DNA of 64,000 nt from Rhizobium sp. R635 (GCF_002211285.1 NZ_LOKX01000003.1:124001-188000), one strand, 5' to 3'. Counted from the first letter of the stretch, positions 37,225-46,113 are shown. The notes: a model not told the origin generated them from the letters alone. A program made the numbers and translations.

Positions 37225-38094
37225 GTGACAGGGCTCGAAGGCAGTTTATGGCGCGTCGCCCACGGCCGGGAGATCGAACTCGGCCGTCGTTCGGCGATCA
37301 TGGCGATCATCAACGTGACGCCGGACTCCTTTTCCGATGGTGGGCGCTTCCAAAGCGTGGATGCGGTCGTTGCTCATGCGTTACAGGCAGTCAGCGACGG
37401 CGCTGCCATCATCGACATCGGCGGCGAATCGACCAGGCCGGGTGCGGCAACCATAAGCCCTTCCGAGGAGCAGGCGCGCGTGCTGCCCGTCATCGAGGCC
37501 TTGCGCGGGCGCACCGAGGCGCTGATATCAATCGATACCTATCGCGCCGAGACGGCGCGGCTTGCGGTCAGCGCCGGCGCTCATATCGTCAATGATGTCT
37601 TCGGGCTGCAGAAGGAGCCCGATATTGCCGATATCGCCGCAGCGACCGGGGCCGGGCTCTGCATCATGCATACCGGCCGCGACAGGGCGAAGCTTCCCGA
37701 CGTGATCGCCGACCAGATGCATTTCCTCAAAGCATCGCTTGCGATTGCCGCGGCAGCGGGCGTCAGCAGCGACCGTATCGTGCTCGATCCGGGTTTCGGC
37801 TTCGCCAAGGAGACGGCAGAGGAGAACCTGGAGCTGATGGCGCGGTTTTCCGAGCTTTCCCGTTTCGGCCTGCCGCTGCTCGCCGGCACCTCGCGCAAGC
37901 GGTTTCTCGGCGCCGTGACCGGGCGGGAGGCGCCGGACCGGGACGCGGCGACGGCTGCATCCAGCGCGTTGCTGCGGCTTCAGGGGGCTGCGGTTTTCCG
38001 CGTGCACAATGTCGCAATCAACAGGGATGCGCTCGATATCGCTGATGCTATGCTCAATGCCCGCCAGGATTTCGAGAGGACGCGGCCGACATGA
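37225..38094 (+). CDS. folP: dihydropteroate synthase
   Basis: A 289-residue TIM-barrel enzyme joining p-aminobenzoate to dihydropterin pyrophosphate in folate synthesis; the target of sulfonamides. Signatures are IINVTPDSFSDGG, IDIGGESTRPGA, IDTYRAETARLAV, VLDPGFGFAKE and LAGTSRKRFLG. It heads the folP-folB-folK operon, overlapping folB by four bases. The start is uncertain. GTG 37225, with GGGATAAG upstream, fits usual family length; the frame stays open to TTG 37138, which would add 29 unconserved residues. Confidence 0.93.
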   Translation: MTGLEGSLWRVAHGREIELGRRSAIMAIINVTPDSFSDGGRFQSVDAVVAHALQAVSDGAAIIDIGGESTRPGAATISPSEEQARVLPVIEALRGRTEALISIDTYRAETARLAVSAGAHIVNDVFGLQKEPDIADIAAATGAGLCIMHTGRDRAKLPDVIADQMHFLKASLAIAAAAGVSSDRIVLDPGFGFAKETAEENLELMARFSELSRFGLPLLAGTSRKRFLGAVTGREAPDRDAATAASSALLRLQGAAVFRVHNVAINRDALDIADAMLNARQDFERTRPT

Positions 38095-38456
38095 CCACCT
38101 ACACGATCACGCTGCAGAACTGCGCCTTCTTCGCGCGCCATGGCGTGCATGACGAGGAGGAATTCCTCGGCCAGCGCTTCTTCGTCGATGCGGAGCTCGA
38201 TGTCGTCGGCGGCGAGGCGCTGGAAAGCGATTCGATCGACGACACCGTCAATTACGGCATCGCCTTCACGGTGATCGAGGAGATCGTCACGGGCAAACGC
38301 CGCTACCTGATCGAGGCCTTGGCGCTCGATATCGCAAAGGGGCTCTGTCAGAAATTTCCGCAGGTGCGGCGGGCGAAGATCACGGTGCGCAAGCCGAATG
38401 CGCCGGTGCCCGGCGTACTCGATTTCGTGCAGGTGAGCGTTGAGCACTTTGCCTGA
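38091..38456 (+). CDS. folB: dihydroneopterin aldolase
   Basis: A 121-residue enzyme that cleaves 7,8-dihydroneopterin to 6-hydroxymethyl-dihydropterin and glycolaldehyde in folate synthesis. Conserved features are LQNCAFFARHGVHDEEEFLG near the N-terminus, the substrate-binding NYG in DDTVNYGIAF, and VRKPNAPVPG. Its ATG overlaps the folP stop (ATGA), so translation is coupled. folK starts inside its last 17 bases. Confidence 0.94.
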   Translation: MTTYTITLQNCAFFARHGVHDEEEFLGQRFFVDAELDVVGGEALESDSIDDTVNYGIAFTVIEEIVTGKRRYLIEALALDIAKGLCQKFPQVRRAKITVRKPNAPVPGVLDFVQVSVEHFA

Positions 38457-38967
38457 GGCCGCATGGCAATCGGCCACCCTCGGCCTCGGCGGCAATATCG
38501 GCGATCCGGTCAAGGCGATGGCCGCTGCGCTGCAAAGCCTGGACCGGCGAGATGACTGCCGTGTCGCCGCCGTCTCGCGGCTTTATCGCACGCCGCCCTG
38601 GGGCAAGACGGACCAATCCTTCTTCTTCAATGCCTGCGCTGCCGTCGAGACTTTGCTTCCACCGGAGGCTTTGCTCGATGTCTGCCTGTCGATCGAGCGC
38701 GAGATGAAACGCGAGCGCGTCGAGCGCTGGGGGCCTCGCACGCTCGATATCGACGTGCTGACCTATGGTGACGTCGTTCAGGACGCGCCGCGGCTGGAAC
38801 TGCCGCATCCGCGTATGACCGAGCGCGGTTTCGTGCTGATGCCGCTGGCCGATATCGCGCCCGACCTTCTGGTCAAGGGCAGGGCAATCGGCGACTGGCT
38901 TGATGAGGCCGACGTGGCCGGCATCGAGACTGCCGATGGCAGCCGCGACTGGTGGCGGAAAGCCTGA
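38440..38967 (+). CDS. folK: 6-hydroxymethyl-dihydropterin pyrophosphokinase
   Basis: A 175-residue HPPK that transfers pyrophosphate from ATP to hydroxymethyl-dihydropterin, completing the pterin branch before FolP. Motifs are LGLGGNIGDPVKAM, YRTPPWGKTDQSFFFNACAA and RWGPRTLDIDVLTYGD, followed by LPHPRMTERGFVLMPL. The start is TTG 38440, inside folB; no ATG fits upstream of the conserved core. The three fol genes are packed without gaps and almost certainly form one transcript. Confidence 0.94.
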   Translation: MSTLPEAAWQSATLGLGGNIGDPVKAMAAALQSLDRRDDCRVAAVSRLYRTPPWGKTDQSFFFNACAAVETLLPPEALLDVCLSIEREMKRERVERWGPRTLDIDVLTYGDVVQDAPRLELPHPRMTERGFVLMPLADIAPDLLVKGRAIGDWLDEADVAGIETADGSRDWWRKA

Positions 38968-38972
38968 AACGG

Positions 38973-38994
38973 AAAACGGCGGGAAAACCCGCCG
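38973..38994 (-). terminator. terminator of the secreted-protein gene
   Basis: A 7-bp stem CGGCGGG/CCCGCCG with a 4-base loop is followed on the minus strand by TTTTCC. It lies 27 bases after the stop of the minus-strand gene ending at 39021 and just beyond the folK stop, so it may serve both. Confidence 0.65.
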
Positions 38995-39020
38995 CTTCAG
39001 GACGATCCTGCAATCCCGTT

Positions 39021-39572
39021 TTACTGAATGGAGCCGACGGCGATTTCGTCGACCTGGCGGGTCAATGTCAGGCCGATGACCGGGATCATCTGGCTTTCGA
39101 CCTTGACCGAGACGGTGATGTTCATCGTCTTGTCGTCACGCACGCGGGCGATCATCGCGCCGTTCAGCTTGGCGCGGTTGATGCCGACGACGACGGTATC
39201 CTCGGTCACGGCGCCGGAGACGACGTCGAGGCCCTTGCCGGCAGCGCCGTCGAGGAACTTGCCCTTGTAGGTGGAGCCGGACTGCGAGATGACGGCGGTC
39301 ATCGGCTGCTTGAAGACGCCGACGCGGCAGGTGCCGTCAAGCTTGATGCCGGTGCTGCTGTCGTCGGTCGGTTCGCCGGTCAGGTTGCAGGTGAATTTCG
39401 TACCCTTGTACTTGCCGGCGACGATCTCGCCCGGGCCTTTCCAGGAGCCGGTGACGGATTCGAAGAAAGCCTTGTCACGGGTCGCAGCCGTGGCTGCCGG
39501 AGCGACATCTGCGACAGGAGACAATGCCGCGGCGGCCAGGCCGCAAACGAAGAGAAACTTGCGCGAATACAT
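39021..39572 (-). CDS. secreted protein of unknown function
   Basis: 183 residues with a signal peptide (MYSRKFLFVCGLAAAALSPV) and a likely mature start near residue 30. The mature domain is rich in beta-strand patterns (GSWKGPGEIVAGKYKGTKFT, LDGTCRVGVFKQPMTAVISQ) with two cysteines likely disulfide-bonded, suggesting a small beta-barrel or lipocalin-like fold. I do not recognise the family. The start at ATG 39572 is preferred over one nine codons earlier because it opens the signal peptide. An AT-rich promoter region lies upstream (39600-39760). Confidence 0.75.
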   Translation of the reverse strand: MYSRKFLFVCGLAAAALSPVADVAPAATAATRDKAFFESVTGSWKGPGEIVAGKYKGTKFTCNLTGEPTDDSSTGIKLDGTCRVGVFKQPMTAVISQSGSTYKGKFLDGAAGKGLDVVSGAVTEDTVVVGINRAKLNGAMIARVRDDKTMNITVSVKVESQMIPVIGLTLTRQVDEIAVGSIQ

Positions 39573-39782
39573 GGATTTTCCTTGGCAAACACCACTCACG
39601 AATTGAGTGTAAGTTTTGCCGAATAATGGTTAATCCTTCCTTTCCATCATGGCGGAATGCGAGGAAATGCCGAGGCTGGGAGCCGCCCGGATTTTAGATT
39701 TTTATCGCTAATGCATTGGATTTACTTAAATTTATCCAACCTTACCTTGGGGATGGCAAAAGCTGCAGAACTGTTCCGGTGT

Positions 39783-40862
39783 TCAAGGAGTGTTGCCGCG
39801 CGGTGACATCGAAGGCGTGAGATCGCCGATGAAATCTCCGATTCCCGGCCTTTTCAATGCGCGAAAGGCGAGCGGGCGGCAGAGATCCATGGCCGCGATT
39901 CCGATGCGGGCGGTCATCAGACCATTGATGACGCCTTCGCCGAGTCGGGCCGAGAGCTTGGAAGCCAAGCCATGGCCGAGCACCTGCTGGACGAGGCTGT
40001 CGCCAACGGCGATCGAACCAGTAACTGCAAGGTGAGCCAGCACATCGCGCAGCAGGCGGAACATGCCGAGCGTGCCGGGACGGCCGCCATAGAGTTCGGC
40101 CATGGCGCGGATGAGGCGGACGGCCTCATAGAGCACATAGAGCAGATCGACGACGGCGCGCGGACTGACGGCGGTGACGATCGAAACGCGCTTGGAAGCG
40201 TTGACGATGAGCGCCCGGGCCTTGCGATCGAGGGGAGCGAGCAGTTCGCGTTCGGCGAGCGTAATCAGATGCGGGGAATCGATGACTTCGCCCTCGGTCG
40301 CCTTCAGCGTCGCGCGGCCCTTCGATGTCTCGGGATTGGCCGAAAGGAGAGTGCAGAGACGCCCGACGACGGCGCGCGCCTTTGCCGGCCTGGTTTCGAG
40401 GATGGCGGCCTCTGCTTCGGCCTTGATGGTCTGGACGGCGGCAAGCCGCATCATGCCCGCGGTCTCGCGGATGACGAGGGCGAGCACGGCGAGGATACCG
40501 ATTGCCAGCACGCCAAGAGCGACATAACCCAGCCAATCGGCGCGGGTGAAGAGATCGCGGATCAGCCGATCGGTCCAGAGGCCGATGCCGAGCGACAGCA
40601 GGATGCCGAAGGCCCCGGCGGCGATCTTGCCGAAGGAGGTTCGCCTCTTCAGCGGCGTTGCGACCGGCACCGCGCTCAGATCCTTGTCGGGATTGAGGAA
40701 GGGATCGTCCTCATCCGCCGTGACGACGATGTTCTCGGAGAAGCTTTCCGGCTTGCGCCGCGCCTGTTGCCCCCGGCCATTTTCGCGCGGTTCCGCAGTC
40801 TCTTCCTCATAGGTGAAGGCGGCGGGGGGGCGGCGTGTCGGATCGGATGGGGGCTTGCTCAT
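39783..40862 (-). CDS. YcjF-family (DUF697) membrane protein
   Basis: 359 residues. A charged N-terminal region of about 85 residues is followed by two membrane helices (about 85-105 and 115-135) and a C-terminal DUF697 domain with TAVSPRAVVDLLYVLYEAVRLIRAMAELYGGRPGTLG-type sequence. This is the YcjF/TIGR01620 family, which pairs with the YcjX GTPase in envelope-stress (phage-shock-like) contexts. Its ATG overlaps the ycjX-like stop by four bases, so the two are coupled. The molecular role is unknown. Confidence 0.88.
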   Translation of the reverse strand: MSKPPSDPTRRPPAAFTYEEETAEPRENGRGQQARRKPESFSENIVVTADEDDPFLNPDKDLSAVPVATPLKRRTSFGKIAAGAFGILLSLGIGLWTDRLIRDLFTRADWLGYVALGVLAIGILAVLALVIRETAGMMRLAAVQTIKAEAEAAILETRPAKARAVVGRLCTLLSANPETSKGRATLKATEGEVIDSPHLITLAERELLAPLDRKARALIVNASKRVSIVTAVSPRAVVDLLYVLYEAVRLIRAMAELYGGRPGTLGMFRLLRDVLAHLAVTGSIAVGDSLVQQVLGHGLASKLSARLGEGVINGLMTARIGIAAMDLCRPLAFRALKRPGIGDFIGDLTPSMSPRGNTP

Positions 40863-42364
40863 GCGAGACGGTCTCCGAACAGGAACTGCATGGCGCGGTC
40901 GAGGCGGATATGCGGCACCGACAGCTTGATGCCGCCGCCGGTTTCTTCGAGATGCGGCGGGCGGAACCTGACGACATTGACGTCGGGCAGTGGCTCAACG
41001 GTCTTGCCCGAAGCAATGCGGTCAAACAGGTTTTCCGGATCTTCCGGCAGGTCGCCGGGGAAGATCGCGGTCTTTTTCTGGCCATCGAAGCGCTCGCCGG
41101 CGATGGTTTCGCCCTCCATCGGCGTGCCGACGATCACAGGCAGCTCATGACCGTCACGCTTGACCGTGGCCTCGCGGGTGGCGCGCACGGAGGCGAGCGC
41201 CATCACATCGATGCCCGCACCCGCCATGCCGATGCGGGCGATGGCGCGATCGACGAGGCGGCGGGTCAGCGCATCGAGCCGGTCGTGGCTCTCATGATGG
41301 AGATGATCGGCCTTGGTGGCGGCGACCAGCACGCGGTCGATGCGGCGGCCGAGCAGCGAAGAGAGCAGCGAATTGGTGCCGGGGCGGAAACAGGCGAGCA
41401 CATCGGTCAGCGCGCGCTCCAGATCCTGCACGGCCTCGGGACCGCGGTTCATCGCCTGCAGCGCATCGACCAGCACGATCTGACGGTCGAGCCGGGCGAA
41501 ATGCTCGCGGAAGAAGGGTTTGACGACGACCGACTTATAGGCCTCGTAGCGCCGCTCCATCATCGCCCAGAGCGAACCGCGGCCAGGATGTCGGCTCGCC
41601 GGCAAGGCCAGGGGCGCAAAAGTCAGCGCCGGCGAACCGTCTAGATCGCCGGGCAGAAGCAGGCGGCCGGGCGGCAGGGTGGAAAGCGAGCGCTCGTCGG
41701 CCTTGCAGGCCTTGAGATAACAGGCAAAGGCGGTGGCGAGATCGCGGGCGACCATCTCGTCGGCATCGGCATGGATATTGGCGGCGCGCGTGAGCTCCAG
41801 CCAGCCGCGCGACAGCTCGGAACGGACGCCGGTTTCGGCAAGCGCGATCGTCTCCTCGCTGAAGGTGCGGTAATCCTTGCCGAGCAGCGGCAGGTCGAGC
41901 AGCCATTCGCCGGGATAATCGACGATATCGATCGATAGGCGGCCGGGCGAGAACAGGCGGTTCCAGCCGCTGGCGCTTTGATAATCCAGCGTGACGCGCA
42001 GCTCGGAGATGGCGCGGGTCGAATCCGGCCAGATGCGGTCCTTCACCAGTGCGCGGATATGGTCCTCGTATTGAAAACGCGGCACGGCATCGTCCGGCTG
42101 CGGTTCCAGCCGCACCGCCGAGACGCGGCCGGACTGTACCGGCTCGAACAGCGGCAGGCGGCCGCCATGCAAGAGATTATGGACCAGTGACGAGATGAAG
42201 ACCGTCTTGCCGGAGCGGGAGAGGCCGGTGACGCCGAGCCGCACGGTCGGATTGACGAGGCCGCTTGCCCTGTCGGCAAGATTGTCCAACGCGATGCGGG
42301 CGTCGTCGGCGAGGGATGTCAGGCGTGGCGGCAAGGCGCGATTCCGGTTGATAACTGCCGGCAA
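40859..42364 (-). CDS. YcjX-family P-loop NTPase (DUF463)
   Basis: A 501-residue cytosolic NTPase. The P-loop is GLSRSGKTVFISSLVHNL near residue 50. Downstream DUF463 landmarks are IVDYPGEWLLDLPLL (the Walker B/switch region), FCRPG-like FRPGTNSLLSSLLGRRID, and the nucleotide-specificity motif VAATKADHLHH. E. coli YcjX is a stress-induced GTPase in the psp regulon; no psp genes are present here. It is followed by coupled ycjF. The start is uncertain: TTG 42364 opens the frame and TTG 42334 is the alternative. Confidence 0.88.
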   Translation of the reverse strand: MPAVINRNRALPPRLTSLADDARIALDNLADRASGLVNPTVRLGVTGLSRSGKTVFISSLVHNLLHGGRLPLFEPVQSGRVSAVRLEPQPDDAVPRFQYEDHIRALVKDRIWPDSTRAISELRVTLDYQSASGWNRLFSPGRLSIDIVDYPGEWLLDLPLLGKDYRTFSEETIALAETGVRSELSRGWLELTRAANIHADADEMVARDLATAFACYLKACKADERSLSTLPPGRLLLPGDLDGSPALTFAPLALPASRHPGRGSLWAMMERRYEAYKSVVVKPFFREHFARLDRQIVLVDALQAMNRGPEAVQDLERALTDVLACFRPGTNSLLSSLLGRRIDRVLVAATKADHLHHESHDRLDALTRRLVDRAIARIGMAGAGIDVMALASVRATREATVKRDGHELPVIVGTPMEGETIAGERFDGQKKTAIFPGDLPEDPENLFDRIASGKTVEPLPDVNVVRFRPPHLEETGGGIKLSVPHIRLDRAMQFLFGDRLA

Positions 42365-42401
42365 TATAGGAAGGGAGCTCCGCCCGAAAAAGAAGCGGGG
42401 C

Positions 42402-42476
42402 TAGAGCATTTCCGTTTTTCTTCGAATCACGAGAATTCTCTATCTTCTTGTTTTAACGCAATTCCCGGCAAAAGCT
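42402..42476. repeat. partial dispersed Rhizobium repeat
   Basis: The segment begins TAGAGCATTTCCGTTTTTCT and continues through GAATCACGAGAATTCTCTATCTTC to TTTTAACGCAATTCCCGG. This wording is a common intergenic repeat in Rhizobium as I remember it. The usual second half is missing, so it looks truncated. It lies between ycjX and the SixA-like gene. Confidence 0.55.
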
Positions 42477-42971
42477 TCAGACGACCAGGAAATCGGTCAG
42501 GCGCCAGGCGGCCGCCGATACGTCGAAATCGAGAACGGCGAGGCCGGCCGTCGGGAAGCCGCCGGGAAGGGCGCTCACCATGGCTTCGTGGCCGATCAGC
42601 GCCTCCAGCGCCTGCTCGATCGTCGGATTGTGGCCGATCAGCATGACGGCTGCCGCATCCTGGGCATCGATGATCTCGATATAGGTGCCGACCGTGGCGT
42701 TATAGAGCGCATCGACGTAACGCACGTCGAGCGTGACACCCATCGCGCGGTGGACGGCATCGGCAGTGGCGCGGCAACGCAGAGCCGTCGAACTGATCAG
42801 GAGATCGGGGCGAAAACCTTTGTCGGCGGCCTTATCGGCGATGATCTCGGCATCGCCATAGCCCTTCTCATTCAGCGGCCGGTCGAAATCGCGCTGTCCG
42901 GGTTCGGCCCAGGCCGCCTCGGCATGACGCAGGAAATAGATGCGGTTAGGCGGAGGCAGGGGTACGGTCAT
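42477..42971 (-). CDS. SixA-type histidine phosphatase
   Basis: A 164-residue single-domain phosphatase. The catalytic motif is FLRHAEAAW, with the second histidine in VMLIGHNPTIEQALEAL. It lacks the extra insertions of the mutase-type enzymes and matches SixA, which in E. coli dephosphorylates a histidine phosphotransfer protein. Whether it acts on the Hpt protein of this window or another phosphoprotein is unknown. ATG 42971 is preferred to TTG two codons upstream. Confidence 0.85.
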   Translation of the reverse strand: MTVPLPPPNRIYFLRHAEAAWAEPGQRDFDRPLNEKGYGDAEIIADKAADKGFRPDLLISSTALRCRATADAVHRAMGVTLDVRYVDALYNATVGTYIEIIDAQDAAAVMLIGHNPTIEQALEALIGHEAMVSALPGGFPTAGLAVLDFDVSAAAWRLTDFLVV

Positions 42972-43145
42972 GGGCAAATCCAGGATCGAGCAAGTCTTTT
43001 CACTAACGGCTGCGATCAGCCGCCGTCAACCGCCAGGCGTGCAAAGGCTGCCCAAAACCTGGCCGACAACACGGCGTTTTGAAGGCGAAGCAAAAAACGG
43101 CCGCCGGAATAATGATGATAAAATAGACCGTTAGCCGGAAAATGT

Positions 43146-43165
43146 AACAGATTTAAAAATCTGTT
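43146..43165. promoter_or_regulatory. palindrome in dksA promoter region
   Basis: AACAGATTT and AAATCTGTT form a perfect 9-bp inverted repeat with two bases between, about 80 bases before the dksA start. It could be a regulator-binding site or an RNA hairpin; the following TTT is too short for a good terminator. Confidence 0.4.
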
Positions 43166-43245
43166 TACCTGTCGTATTTGGCTTGAATCGCGGCCAGCGC
43201 TTGGGATATACAGCCCGCCATGAGATGTTCTTCAGGAGAATCGCG

Positions 43246-43665
43246 TTGAGTGAGAAGATCGATCTTAGCAATTACGTTCCCTCGGAAGAGGAAGAGTTCA
43301 TGAACGTAAACCAGCGTGCCTACTTCAGGGCTAAGCTGGTAGCCTGGAAAAATGATATCCTTAGAGAAGCGCGCGAGACACTCGACCACCTGGCCGAGGA
43401 AAGCGCAAACCATCCCGATCTCGCCGACCGTGCGTCATCGGAAACAGACCGGGCGATCGAACTTCGCGCCCGCGACCGGCAGAGAAAGCTGATCTCCAAG
43501 ATCGACGCCGCGCTGCAGCGCATCGAGGACGGCACCTACGGCTACTGCGAGGAAACCGGCGAGCCGATCGGCCTCAAGCGTCTCGACGCCCGCCCGATCG
43601 CGACGCTGTCGATCGAGGCGCAGGAGCGCCACGAACGTCGCGAAAAAGTCTATCGCGACGAATAG
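43246..43665 (+). CDS. dksA: DksA-family transcription factor with degenerate zinc finger
   Basis: A 139-residue RNA polymerase secondary-channel protein acting with ppGpp in the stringent response. The coiled-coil part includes ANQRAYFRAKL-like NVNQRAYFRAKLVAWKND and DRASSETDRAIELRARDR; the acidic tip D-x-x-D/A is present. The C-terminal globular part reads GYCEETGEPIGLKRLDARP and contains one cysteine where classical DksA has four, so no zinc site can form; this also occurs in other alphaproteobacterial DksA. The start is TTG 43246, with AGGAGA seven bases upstream; an upstream extension would add an unconserved segment. Confidence 0.92.
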   Translation: MSEKIDLSNYVPSEEEEFMNVNQRAYFRAKLVAWKNDILREARETLDHLAEESANHPDLADRASSETDRAIELRARDRQRKLISKIDAALQRIEDGTYGYCEETGEPIGLKRLDARPIATLSIEAQERHERREKVYRDE

Positions 43666-43693
43666 CGATTTTCATGCAGGCATGAAACAGAAG

Positions 43694-43723
43694 AAGGCGC
43701 CGCGACCGATCGCGGCGCCTTTT
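43694..43723. terminator. dksA terminator, probably bidirectional
   Basis: A perfect 12-bp stem (AAGGCGCCGCGA with TCGCGGCGCCTT, loop CCGA) is followed by T residues on the plus strand. It lies between the dksA stop and the stop of the convergent DUF1062 gene, and the minus-strand side is also T-rich. Confidence 0.85.
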
Positions 43724-43725
43724 CG

Positions 43726-44361
43726 TTAGGCGGGGTCTCCTGTCGCCAAGGGCTTCCAGGATTGTTCGCGGTCCGCCTCCTCGGCGAGGTCGATCCCAAT
43801 AAGAACCGCATTCCTGATTCGCCGCCGAATGAGGTCCGCATGGCCGGGGTCCGTGCGAAGCATGCCGCTTTCGTGAAGGGCTTGCAGCCGGGAACGGGAA
43901 AGCTTCAGTTCGGACGCCAGCAGGCGGTCGAGACGGATGCTGATCGGAAACGGAACCGTCAGTTCGATTTCCAAACGCGTCCACTCCGGAACGTCCTGCT
44001 GGATTTTTTTGGTGACTTCGAAGTCGGCGAACTCGTCCACGCGTTGCGATTTGCGTCGCAGTGCTTCGAGATTGAAGGTTTCCGCCCGAATCCAATCCGG
44101 ATCGTTGGACTGTAACGCGTCAAGGATTGCGGGATCGATGGTGCGGACATTCTGGCGTTCCAGGATCGGCCGGTTCCACGTTCTTTGGCAGGTCAGGCAT
44201 TTGTAGATGAGCCAGGCATCCAGTTTGCGGCCGTTGGCGTTGAGCCGGATCTTGTCGCTGGATTGGAAGGCTCTGAGGCCTCCGCATCCGCCGCATGCAA
44301 TCCAAGGCTGAGGTGCTGTTGTCGGAATGATGGTCCATCGGACCCGAAGCGTCTTGCACAT
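43726..44361 (-). CDS. DUF1062 protein
   Basis: A 211-residue cytosolic protein of the DUF1062 family. The N-terminal part has a rubredoxin-like zinc ribbon (CGGCGG near residue 25 and YKCLTCQRTW near residue 55), followed by RPILERQNV. The C-terminal half is helical with an S4-like helix pair (RLDRLLASELKLSRSRLQAL), suggesting nucleic-acid binding. Function unknown. The start at ATG 44361 has GGAAGACC upstream; longer frames are unconserved. Confidence 0.82.
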   Translation of the reverse strand: MCKTLRVRWTIIPTTAPQPWIACGGCGGLRAFQSSDKIRLNANGRKLDAWLIYKCLTCQRTWNRPILERQNVRTIDPAILDALQSNDPDWIRAETFNLEALRRKSQRVDEFADFEVTKKIQQDVPEWTRLEIELTVPFPISIRLDRLLASELKLSRSRLQALHESGMLRTDPGHADLIRRRIRNAVLIGIDLAEEADREQSWKPLATGDPA

Positions 44362-44753
44362 ATCGCGTTGGTCTTCCTGTCGGAAGTCCACCAGGATGGT
44401 GCATGAGAAAGCCCCTGCGGGCGCGGCGTGGCGATGTTCTGGGCGGCTGAAGAGCTGAGGCAGCGGAGCTGCGCATGGCACAAAATAACAATGCCAAACC
44501 GGTCTCTCGCCACCACCCGATGAACATGGTCATACCCCGGCAGCGCATCGCTGTCCCGAAGTACAGGTGAAACTGGAGTGAGACCGGTATTTACTTAGGC
44601 AAAATGAACCTCGGTGCGCCAACGCTCTTCAACCCGAGGAATAACAAATGATCGGAGCGGATGGGAGTCCCCGCTGCTTTCCGCAATTGAAAGCCGCAGA
44701 CTTGAGACTTTTATGCAACTTGATGATGCGGGCGGGAGCGCGGGGCGCTTCCC
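44362..44753. other. intergenic region without recognised gene
   Basis: 392 bases between two minus-strand genes. It contains a 9-bp inverted repeat ACCGGTCTC (44498-44506) with GAGACCGGT (44580-44588). No RNA gene or conserved frame was recognised. The promoter of the DUF1062 gene should lie at its left side. Confidence 0.4.
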
Positions 44754-45800
44754 TCACTTGTCGCGGTTGACGCTCATTTCCCCGAAGATGCGGGCGACTT
44801 CCTTCTGCAGCTCGGTGTCGGCGCCGGTGATCGGCGCAAGATCGGGGTCACGGCGCGGCAGGTTGCCGGGCTGCGGCGCGGCCTGGCGCGGCGCCTGGTT
44901 TGCCGGCGCCGGCACAACGCGTTCGGCCGTCAGGTTGTTCGACATCTCCTCTTCCAGCACGCGCTGGAAATCACGCCGAATCGCCGCTGCCGATTGCGCA
45001 GCCGCATCGTCCTCGGCCGTCGCCGTGCGCGCGGCCGCCGGCGTGCTCTGGACAGGCGGGGCGGAGACCTCAGGTTCGATGCGCTGCTGCGGCAGCACGC
45101 GCTGGCGGGCAGCATCGAGGATCTCGGCGGCACTGGCCGCGTCCCGGTACGGTGCGGGCTGCGCGGAAGCAGGCGGAGCGGGACGTTCCGGCGGGCGCGG
45201 CGAGGGCGGGACGGCGCGCAGCGAATTGTCGCGTTCTGCCGCCAGAGAGGCTATCGCAGGAGATGCTGCGGGCTCAACCGGAAGAGGGCTCGTGGCCACC
45301 GGGGACGCGACGACCGGCTGGGCCGGCGGTTCGGGACGAGGGCGCGGTTCCGGCGACACGGGTGCGGAGAACGAGGGCTCGGGGGCCGGTTCGACGCGGG
45401 CCGCGACAGGCGGGCGAGCTGCAGGGGCGGGCGGCGTTTCCGGCCGCGCGGCCGGTATCGGACGCTCATCGGCGGGCTGCGGACGGTGGGCGCTTTCCGC
45501 CTGTCCGGCCGTCTCGGTCAGGATGCGGCTTTCGATAACGATATCGGTCGGGCCGCCGATCATGATCAGGTGCTCGACATCGTCGCGGCGAACCAGCACC
45601 AGCCGGCGGCGGGTATCGACGGCAGCCGCATCCAGCACCTGCAGGCGGGGCTGGCGGTTTTTGCCGCCGCGAACGAAGGGCGAAGGCGCGCGATTGCGGA
45701 GCAGCCAGAGCGCGAGGATGAGCAGGAGAAGCGCCAGACCGACGCCACCGGCGGCAAGCAGGAAGCGGCTGCCGTAAGCTCCCACAACATCATCGAACAT
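44754..45800 (-). CDS. FliO-like proline-rich membrane protein
   Basis: 348 residues. One N-terminal membrane helix (about 16-36) is followed by a small domain (about 50-95: RLQVLDAAAVDTRRRLVLVR, HLIMIGGPTDIVIE) that matches FliO/MopB of the flagellar export gate. A long Pro/Ala-rich region and a conserved C-terminal tail (RRDFQRVLEEEMSNN, ELQKEVARIFGEMSV) follow. The tail is far longer than classical FliO (about 100-150 residues). No flagellar gene is adjacent, so a flagellar role is unproven. GGAG precedes ATG 45800. It diverges from cckA. Confidence 0.7.
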   Translation of the reverse strand: MFDDVVGAYGSRFLLAAGGVGLALLLLILALWLLRNRAPSPFVRGGKNRQPRLQVLDAAAVDTRRRLVLVRRDDVEHLIMIGGPTDIVIESRILTETAGQAESAHRPQPADERPIPAARPETPPAPAARPPVAARVEPAPEPSFSAPVSPEPRPRPEPPAQPVVASPVATSPLPVEPAASPAIASLAAERDNSLRAVPPSPRPPERPAPPASAQPAPYRDAASAAEILDAARQRVLPQQRIEPEVSAPPVQSTPAAARTATAEDDAAAQSAAAIRRDFQRVLEEEMSNNLTAERVVPAPANQAPRQAAPQPGNLPRRDPDLAPITGADTELQKEVARIFGEMSVNRDK

Positions 45801-46113
45801 AGTCACTCACTCCATTTCACATTCGGCACATATTGACGACTTTTCCGTTCCTTAGACAAGGGCCGAAGGTCCTGTCCAGTCACGCGCGAACGCGATTTCG
45901 TGTGCGCAGGGTTGCGCGTGCAGGTGTTGCGCTTTTGCGGGCACCTCAGGCGAGCTTCAGGGGCAGATGGCGCTCTTGCCTGTGAATTCAAGCAGTCTTG
46001 CCGCCTACCGCTGTTTTTGCCGGCGCGGCAAATTGCTAAGAAGGAAGGAGTGCCTGATTCCTGCTTCGTCTTCGTGCTACGAACCAAGCCGGAAGGGTTT
46101 ATGTGAGGAATAC

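Noticed and set aside
43146..43165. Palindrome before dksA as a terminator
   Set aside because: The stem is AT-rich with only three T after it, and no gene ends just upstream on the plus strand, so a regulatory reading is preferred.
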